A DNA stretch of 64,000 nt from contig JAYMGJ010000150.1 in NCBI GenBank assembly GCA_037178675.1, positions 1 to 64,000 of the forward strand, read 5' to 3'. This DNA is from Scleroderma bovista. Its lineage: Eukaryota > Basidiomycota > Agaricomycetes > Boletales > Sclerodermataceae. The position numbers and the translations under genes were made by a program. Shown here in pieces: positions 57,224 through 64,000 of the stretch. The notes beneath the pieces were generated by a model. The model had not been told where the DNA came from. It saw only the letters and a list, made by a program, of their open reading frames with translations, and did not search any database. The number at the start of each line of letters is the position of its first letter. Position 1 is the stretch's first letter.

Positions 57224-58896
57224 CTATTGCTTGCTAGATCCCTCCACAACGACATTCATGCGTTGCCGCAGGGAAGCTCCCGATTGCGGTTCCTTTGGTG
57301 GCTCTGGTGCTGTCACCACGCTGTCCATATCGGAGAAACTAGACCTAGTGGGTGACGACTGACCACGGATTGTCATTGAGGGCGGGCGACCAACTCCAAG
57401 ATAATCCGAGGGACCACGTACGACGCCCGCCTCGCCAGGTCCCACTAACTCGACCGTCTCCGTCAATCCAGCAATGCGAGTCCACCTACGGTAACGGGTA
57501 TACTTGCCAATTCCTCCCCGACTACTTGCACCCTCCCATTTGTTGTCACCGTACAGCCAGCCCTCGGGATCTGTTGCAATATCGTCTTCGGCACCAGGGA
57601 TCGCGGACGGGTCGTGAACATGTTGTCCCGCCCCGTTCGCCTTGTCTCGCTCAGAACTTTCGCTCGGTCCACCCTGTCCGCCTGAGTCTCTACTTCGAGC
57701 CGCACGTAACATACGTGCAGCTGTCCCAGGCGTGTTCTCTGGCGTGTCCTTGTCTCTAGGTGGGCACTTCTCGACGCGCCATATTCCATCCTGCCCCTCC
57801 CTCTTCACAACGACACGCCATTCGGGTTCCTCCCAAGTCCATTTCGCCATGCGTTTGGTCCTTGCTTCGCCTTTTCCCACGGTGACATATGATACCGTAG
57901 GGGGAGGGAGGGAGAACGTGGCTGGTGGAGGGAGGGGAACCTGGGCGGCGCTGCACCACGCTGGGCGTTCGCCGGGGAGGAGCGCTGCGGTCCAGTCGAG
58001 GCCCATCCACCAGCGCTGGTTCTCGTACACTGTGAAGAGGAAACGGACGGGCTGCGCAGGCGTTGGTCCGCCATCGTCGGGCTGGGAGGCAGCACTGGTG
58101 TAGTCGGATATACCTGAGATGGGCCGTGAAGCATACGATGGCGGGGGAGAGGCAGGCTCTGGAAGGGGGGTGCCAGAGAAGAAGGCACAGAGGTGGTAGT
58201 AACCCCATCGAAGGTGTGCACTGTGAGTTAGCGTTGCCCGTGCATTACAGGCCCACCTTGCTCGGTGGATAAGAACGAGAGTTCCTGTAATAGCGATACA
58301 GATCGGGAGGGGAACAAAGTACGTGAGGATGAGGTAGGGGGGATAGGCAAGGGCGGCCATGCGGAACAGGGTCAGTGAGGGAGGTAATGGGAGGTCTGAG
58401 AAGGGTGAGGAGGGGAGGAGGGCATGTATCGTCGTTAGGTCTGAAAGCACGGCATGGACAGTGGTTTCGGTCGCGGGCTGGGAGGTGGCAGACGATGCAG
58501 GGTGAGTTGTCCAACCCTTTAAAGCAAACACAGAAAGGATGGCCAGGGGAAGAAAGAACCTGTGAGGGGATACTTGAATGGTACAACTGAGTATTATCGA
58601 GGATGGACGTACTTGAGAGTAGCCTCTGAGAACAGGCAGAGTGCCCACCATGCACCAAGGGCGAGCCAGCTCTCCTCCCAAGCAGACTCCCAGCTGATGA
58701 TTTCAAGCAAATGTCTTACTATCTGGATGTAAGGTGCGAGCGCTACAAGCTCATATGTGAGTGGAGGTGGTGTGGAAGACACGAACTCGATCAATGTCGG
58801 TGGTGGATTGGGAGACGGGGGCATCGTTGGCGTCGTCATCGAGCTGATCGACGCAGTCGTATTTGGGGGCATCTGCAGAACCTTTGGTCGCGACAT
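57224..58896 (-). CDS. PEX30: DysF-domain peroxisomal membrane peroxin (Pex23/Pex30-like)
   Basis: Membrane protein shaping ER subdomains for peroxisome and lipid-droplet biogenesis. The N-terminal exon has LTYELVALAPYIQIVRHLLE. Hydrophobic reticulon-like hairpins follow (RFFLPLAILSVFALKGW; ALAYPPYLILTYFVPLPICI then AITGTLVLIH). Next is the dysferlin (DysF) domain with VRFLFTVYENQRWWMGLDWT, WTWEEPEWRVVVKRE, DPEGWLYGDNKWEG and GKYTRYRRWTRIAGL. The tail is disordered. About 560 residues with one intron near 58600. The first ATG at 58896 (MSRPKVLQ) overlaps the GPI18 start; MPPNTTAS eight codons on is an alternative. A peroxisomal alcohol oxidase also lies in this window. Confidence 0.85.
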
Positions 58897-58897
58897 G
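58894..58897. promoter_or_regulatory. CATG shared by two divergent start codons (peroxin / PIG-V)
   Basis: The minus ATG is 58896-58894 (MSRPKV) and the plus ATG is 58895-58897 (MQACDSGQ). The plus gene has no other in-frame Met before its first membrane helix, so its start is well constrained. The minus gene has later in-frame Mets within 70 bp. Confidence 0.65.
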
Positions 58898-60218
58898 CAA
58901 GCTTGTGATTCTGGTCAAACCCAGTATCTTCGTGCCCTGCTCTCCCTTTCCCTCCTGAGTCGGCTCATTGTCTGCGTGCTCGTCGTCTCGTCAACTGCAT
59001 TGCTGACACTGTTCGACTCATCCCCTAGACTCGTCCTTTCTGCCGACGTTTCAGCTTGGACGGCCTCGCTACTTCGCTGGGACGTCTTTCATTTCGGACA
59101 TGTTGCTCGCCACGGACCCGTGTACGAGCATGAATGGGCCTTCTTTCCCGCAATTTCGCTCGTTATGAGCTGGTCGGGCTCTGCGTTATCTTTTCTTGGC
59201 TTCAGTCGACAAGGATGGTCGGCGCTTTTGTGTGGGGGAGCACTCGTCGGGATGCTCTTCGACTCGACCTGGGTTCTCTACCAGCTATCATTGTTCCATC
59301 TGCGTTCGCCATCTGCTGCATTCCTTGCTACCGCTCTGTCCTTGATATCGAGCAGTCCTGCTGCACTGCGCTTCGCTCCTTACAGCGAACCATTCTTCAC
59401 ATATTTCTCCTACAGAGGAATGCTGGCCTGTGTGCGGTCACAATGGCCCCTTGCTTCCATATACTTTGCGATGGCAAGCGCCTTTCGTTCCAACGGCATA
59501 CTGCTTTGTGGTTTTATCGTGTGGGGAATGCTCGTGGCACCCTTGTTCGCTCGTTGGGATCTAGTAAGTGTCTTAGGGTCTTCATAGTCAACCATGTATA
59601 ATACCGTTCCATCAGCTTTCAGTGAAACGATTGCTATACTGCGTCGCCCTAGTCGCTTTGCCACTTGCACCATTTATTTATCATAACTACAGCGGTTACG
59701 TGCTGTACTGTTTGACGACGCAACCCCACCCTGCGTGGTGTGAAAAGAACATGTTGCCATCAATCTACTCGCATGTCCAAGACAAATACTGGAACGTTGG
59801 TTTCCTCCGTTATTGGACGATCTCCAACATTCCCAACTTCTTGCTAGCGATACCCGTACTCCTGAATGTGTACGCCTTCTGTGGGTTCTATCTCTGCCAC
59901 CTTCCCTGGATCGTCCCCCGCCTTTTGTCACAATGTGAATCCAAAGTCGTCGATGATCGGCTGCAGACGTATTCACTGTTCCTCCAACCAACCATTCTCC
60001 CTCACGTTGTCCACGGTCTTGCGCTCACACTCATCCTCACATTCAATGCCCATGTGCAGATCGCACTGCGTGTTTTGCCTTCCCTGCCAATGATGCATTG
60101 GGCAGCTGCATGGCTATTGATTGAGCGACCCAAGTGGGGAAAGGCATGGATTGTATGGAGTGTCGTGTGGTGTGCTTTGAGCTGTGTTTTGTGGGCTGTC
60201 TTTCTTCCTCCTGCATAA
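58895..60218 (+). CDS. GPI18: GPI mannosyltransferase 2 (PIG-V/Gpi18)
   Basis: ER multi-pass enzyme that adds the second mannose to GPI precursors using dolichol-phosphate mannose. Seen: N-terminal helix LRALLSLSLLSRLIVCVLVV; the family motif LLRWDVFHFGHVARHGPVYE followed by HEWAFFPAISL; FAPYSEPFFTYFSYRGM; RSNGILLCGFIVWG; and, after the single intron (about 59564-59616), YNYSG-type YHNYSGYVLYC, WCEKNMLPSIYSHVQDKYWN and VGFLRYWTISNIPNFLLA. About ten hydrophobic helices, roughly 420 residues. ATG at 58895, stop TAA at 60218. Confidence 0.92.
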
Positions 60219-60368
60219 GATATCAGTTAGAGTACCTCCGAATGCATTTAAGAAAAGATAGAGCGAGGTTCGAACTCACCCTTCAAAGTCTTCAAATGGC
60301 TTGGTCTGGCGCTCGGCCATGCGTCCGTTCGGAGCGTTCGTCATGCTCCGGAGTTCAAACCGACCACC

Positions 60369-62537
60369 ATGATCCACGAGGAGACCTCCCGAGACGCCCA
60401 TGATGACGCGGACAGTAAGGACGATGGACACTACCACAGGCTACACCGTAGCCTGTCTGCGAGGCAGGTCCAGATGATTGCAATCGGGGGTACGATTGGG
60501 ACCGGTCTGTTTCTTGGGAGTGGACGATCCCTGGCTCAGGGTGGGCCTGCTAGCATGCTCATCTGCTATGGCATCGTAGGATTCATCGTATACGTCACCC
60601 TGCTCCTACTTGGAGAAATGGCCACCCAATACCCCGTAGCAGGTGAGTGTGCACTCCGCTTTACCCCGTCTGCAGCTGACGTCAGGATGTCTAGGTTCTT
60701 TCAACGCATACGCGACACGGTTCTTCTCTCCTGCGTACGGTTTTGCACTGTCATGGAACTATTGGTTCAACGATGCCGTGTCCGTAGCTTCGGATCTTAC
60801 GGCCGCTCAGCTTGTTCTTCAGTTCTGGACGACATGGCATCCTTGGGTCATCAGTCTCCTCTTCTGGCTCTTCCTCGTCTCAGTAAACGCTTTCCATGTT
60901 CGAGCCTACGGTGAACTAGGTCAGTCTGGCCCCTTGTGCTCTTGGTATCCTTGCTCACGAACACACGTTAGAATATTGGCTTTCGCTCCTTAAAGTAATA
61001 GCAGTAGTCGCATTCATCATTATTGGCATACTCGTCAATGTCGGCGTCAACACATCCCACACCTACATCGGTGGTCATTACTGGTCTATCCCTGGCGCCC
61101 CTTTCGTCGGTGGCTTCGCTGGGTTTGCAAATGTATTCGTAACGGCTAGTTTTGCATGTAGGTTCTCGCAAAAATTTAAGTATAAAACTTAATTTTTGTA
61201 TAGACGGAGGAACCGAGAGTCTTGGAATCACCGCGGGTGAAACCCGGAACCCTTCACGCAACATGCCAAGGGTCGTCAAACTTGTATTTTGGAGGTGGGA
61301 CGTAGTACACTCCTGTCTGAAATTACTCACGAGTCTCCATTAGAATCCTTATGTTCTATGTTATAAGCATACTACTCATTGGTTTGAATGGTCTGTCAAA
61401 GTTGTCTTCGAATACCTAGGTCACTGATCCCTTTCAAATAGTACCCTGGAATTACCCCAACTTATCAAACAAGACTACTACAACGTCACCATTTACTATT
61501 GTATTCGAACTTGCAGGCTCCAGTGAGTTGTGGGTCCTATATTGGTTGATCGATTCTGATTTGTGGTGAAACAGCTGCAGCAGCTTCATTCATGAATACT
61601 GTTATTCTCACCTCGGTGCTCTCTGCTGGTAACCACGCGCTGTTTGCGGGAACGAGAGTTCTCTATGGCCTCTCTGTCGTCCAGCCCCAAGCACATGCTC
61701 CTCACATATTCTCGAGGACCACATCTGCGGGTGTACCCATATTTTCCCTGCTAGCAACCAGCAGCATCAGCATCCTCTGTTTTGCCAGTAGTTATATTGG
61801 GAGTGGCCAGTTGTGGGGTTGGCTGCAGAATATTGTTGGTGTCTCGAATCAGGTGCGTGCTGTTCTTTGTGGATGTTTACGCTTGAGTCAGTGTATTGGC
61901 TAGATTGCGTGGCTTTCCATTGGTTTGGCGAGCTGGAGGTTCAGAAAGGCGTGGATCCAACACGGACGCCCAATACAGGAGCTCAAGTTTTATGCTCGTT
62001 GGACATGGCCGTGGGGACCATACTTTGTGGTGGGTGATGGTCAATCATAGCATTATGTGGCATCTAATTGCCACGCAGATCATCACCGTGTCTTCCCTTA
62101 TTCTTAGTAAGTGAACACGGTTTATGGTGTTTTCTCAGGCTAACAGTACTACTTTAGTCCAGGGCTGGACGTCGATATTCCCCAAGTTCTCGGCTGTTGA
62201 TTTCGTTTCATTCTACATCGAGATACCCGTGATGGTTGTGATGTATGTGTCCTGGCTTATCACCAAAGGAGCCACTGTGGCGGCAGTGAGACAACGGGTT
62301 GGCGGTGATGCAACACTAGAACTGGCGAGAGAGACCACGCCACTTTTGTGCATTGGCACTCGAAGGCGCGGAATTGACCTCAGAGCTGCATTTGACATCG
62401 TTGATCTAAATACTGTCGATCTCCGCAAGGACGAATATGCAGACGCCGACCAAGACGAAGCAGAGGATAACGAACACAAGCAGAGGCTGAGAGGCCGCTA
62501 TGGATTGCTTTGGCGACTGTTTTACTACGTCGCATAG
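60369..62537 (+). CDS. Amino-acid permease (YAT family)
   Basis: Twelve-helix plasma-membrane amino-acid/H+ symporter, AAP superfamily. Diagnostic first helix: RQVQMIAIGGTIGTGLFLGS followed by GRSLAQGGPASMLICY, then GEMATQYPVAGSFNAYATRF, ALSWNYWFNDAVSVASDLTA, GGFAGFANVFVTASFAYGGT then ESLGITAGETRNPSRNMPRV, VPWNYPNLS, ASFMNTVILTSVLSAGNHAL then FAGTRVLYGLS, and a late GQLWGWLQNIVGVSNQ region. Composition is closest to lysine/basic amino-acid permeases, but the substrate cannot be read from sequence. Eight or so short introns, two of them around 61300-61440. About 540 residues. The start MIHEETSRDAH precedes a hydrophilic N-terminus, as usual. Confidence 0.92.
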
Positions 62538-62592
62538 ATATGTAGCAGTAGATCACCGGGTATGTCTAATCAGCTGTGTGGTGTGTCGACAG

Positions 62593-62681
62593 GTCACTTT
62601 GCCGGAGTGGTTAACGGGATCGCCTGCTAACAGCCAAGCGGTTGGGCTTTGCCCGCGAGTGTTCGAATCGCTCAGGTGACG
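62593..62681 (+). tRNA. tRNA-Ser(GCU) with a 7-nt intron
   Basis: The acceptor arms GTCACTT and AGGTGAC pair fully (one G-T), with discriminator G at 62681. The D-stem is CCG/CGG. The anticodon stem ATCGC (62619-62623) pairs with GCGGT (62638-62642) only if acagcca (62630-62636) is removed, which places the intron at the canonical position one base 3' of the anticodon GCT (62626-62628). The variable arm is long, with hairpin GGGC-TTT-GCCC, as in serine tRNAs. The T-arm is GAGTG-TTCGAAT-CGCTC. Mature length is 82 nt without CCA. Confidence 0.93.
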
Positions 62682-62683
62682 AC

Positions 62684-62688
62684 TTTTT
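62684..62688 (+). terminator. RNA polymerase III terminator (T5)
   Basis: Five T residues begin two bases after the tRNA-Ser 3' end, the normal Pol III stop. Confidence 0.85.
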
Positions 62689-62756
62689 GTTGCTCTTTCG
62701 TCCGCTGTCTGAACAGCAATTTCATGCCACTCGATATCCAACTTTGACAGACAACC

Positions 62757-64000
62757 ATGAGTGCCAACAAGTACGCAAACCTACCCGACATCGTCTGTAA
62801 ACTACTTGCTCGATGGGCGCAAGGAACTGACAATCTCATACAGGATACAGCCCCAGACGTCTACGAGACCGAGGACATCATTCCCTCTGCCCTTACCGAC
62901 GTGAGTCCCGCTGGATCCTAGACATCCCCACCTCGTCAGTCATATTGCACGCTTATTTTTCACACAGAATGGCGATTTGAGCGACGATGAGCCGTCTGTC
63001 TCCCGTGCTCGCAACAGAGCCACGGGCGATGCTACCGCGAATGGTCGCGAAGGTCTCGACACGAGCAATCTCATCAGCCCCGAAGAAGCTAGTAAACATT
63101 TTAGAAAAGCAGAGCGGAAACGTACGTGTCGTATGTTCCACCTTCTTGTTGCCATTGTAATATGCAACATAGGCCGCCGACAACGAGCCCTGTATGCCTA
63201 TCCACCGTCCCCCTCTTCCAGCCCATCCAACTCAGCATCACGTTCGCCATCCCCAACGCGTCATCTTTCACTCCCTGCCCGATTGCGCGCGTTACAGGCC
63301 GAACTAGTGGCACTCGAAGCTGAGATGGCAGATCCGTCCAACCCAGCATTGCAGCCACGCGAAAAGGGTGGAGAGACTGTGGATCCTGGGGAGATGATCA
63401 GAGGTCTCGTCGATGTCCAGAAGAGGCTGGAGAAAGTGAGAAATGCAAAGGAGGGTCGAGGAAGACTAATCGATGTCGTGTCAAGTCAGAAAACTGCTTT
63501 CACGAAAGGTGATGAAGACCTGCAAGGCACCGAGGACAAGGGTGGAAAGGATGCGCTTTCCAAGAATTCACACGACAAGAGCAGGAGCGATCCCACAGAT
63601 ATAACGGAAATGGACAAACGCGTCGGTGAACTCGAGAAACTTATCGGATCAGTGAATGTTACACTACATGAAGTAACTTTATTTTATCTCGAGATCCTTT
63701 CCATTGCTGACGGCCTTCTAGACAACACCCCTTACACCACCCCTACTTCCCATGCTTATGCGACTCAACAATCAACTCACTCTGCTCACCCAACCACGCC
63801 ACATAGACTCCGTTTCGAGGCGCCTAAAGTTGCTTCTCTCCGACCTTGAACGCGTATCCGCAAGTCAAGCACAGAAACGTCAAAGCGGTACATCGCTGCC
63901 AGGTACCACGTCGGGCGGGGCCCCTGCTCAAGATGCCGTTCTTCCCCTTATCTCTCGTCTCGCACCGTCACTCCCGCAGATACCCCACATCCTCACACGC
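62757..64000 (+). CDS. DCTN2: Dynactin subunit 2 (dynamitin, p50), cut by window edge
   Basis: Dynamitin tethers the p150 projecting arm to the dynactin filament; needed for dynein-driven nuclear and vesicle movement along hyphae. The N-terminus MSANKYANLPDI/DTAPDV followed by YETEDIIP is the family signature. Further blocks: SNLISPEEASKHFRKAERK, ARLRALQAELVALEAEMADP, MIRGLVDVQKRLEKVR (coiled coil) and EMDKRVGELEKLIGSVN. The last visible exon continues LLPMLMRLNNQLTLLTQPRH then IDSVSRRLKLLLSDLERV to the edge. Introns after PDI, ALTD, AERK and TLHE all keep frame. The C-terminal third lies outside the window. Confidence 0.9.

Noticed and set aside
1..64000. Transposons, CRISPR arrays, prophage-like or biosynthetic gene clusters
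   Set aside because: Searched by eye for transposase, reverse-transcriptase, integrase, PKS/NRPS/terpene motifs, long terminal repeats and regularly spaced repeats. None found; the gene set is eukaryotic housekeeping.

Overview
The window is a gene-dense stretch of a filamentous basidiomycete genome, most likely an agaricomycete. The evidence is short introns (about 40-70 nt) in nearly every gene, the gene content (class IV chitin synthase, Medusa-type regulator, PIG-V, LETM1, DOCK GEF, peroxisomal alcohol oxidase) and the style of the proteins. Nothing looks bacterial, viral or transposon-derived. Both ends cut a gene: phosphoenolpyruvate carboxykinase on the left, dynactin subunit 2 on the right. 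All exon joins were read by eye from GT/AG signals and frame continuity. Gene spans are therefore firmer than individual exon ends.

Left part (1-25 kb): 5' end of PCK1 (minus); a nearly 10-kb minus-strand gene for a giant single-pass membrane protein with three tandem DUF3712/LEA2-like modules; a basic nuclear-type protein of unknown function; RFC5 (clamp-loader subunit); LSM2 (U6/decay Sm-like protein); SKI3 (TPR scaffold of the Ski complex); and a CX5R phosphatase. Middle part (25-44 kb): class IV chitin synthase, divergent from the phosphatase; a GMC alcohol oxidase ending in the peroxisomal signal SKL; a WD40 protein divergent from a DOCK-family Rho/Rac GEF with an SH3 domain; and a LETM1 mitochondrial protein.

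Right part (44-64 kb): a poorly coding stretch with a possible small membrane protein and an exact 57-bp tandem duplication; Mediator subunit 27; a Medusa-like developmental regulator; an F-box/beta-propeller protein divergent from TAF13; an RRM protein of the CYP33 type divergent from WDR83; a DysF peroxisomal membrane peroxin divergent from PIG-V/GPI18; an amino-acid permease; a tRNA-Ser(GCU) with a 7-nt intron; and the start of dynactin 2.

Most genes are housekeeping (transcription, RNA decay, replication, GPI anchors, peroxisome, cell wall, cytoskeleton). I found no biosynthetic cluster, mobile element or defence-type system. The points most worth checking are two divergent pairs whose start codons share a single CATG, the triple-module DUF3712 protein, two probable GC-AG introns, and the cyclophilin-less CYP33-type gene paired with WDR83.
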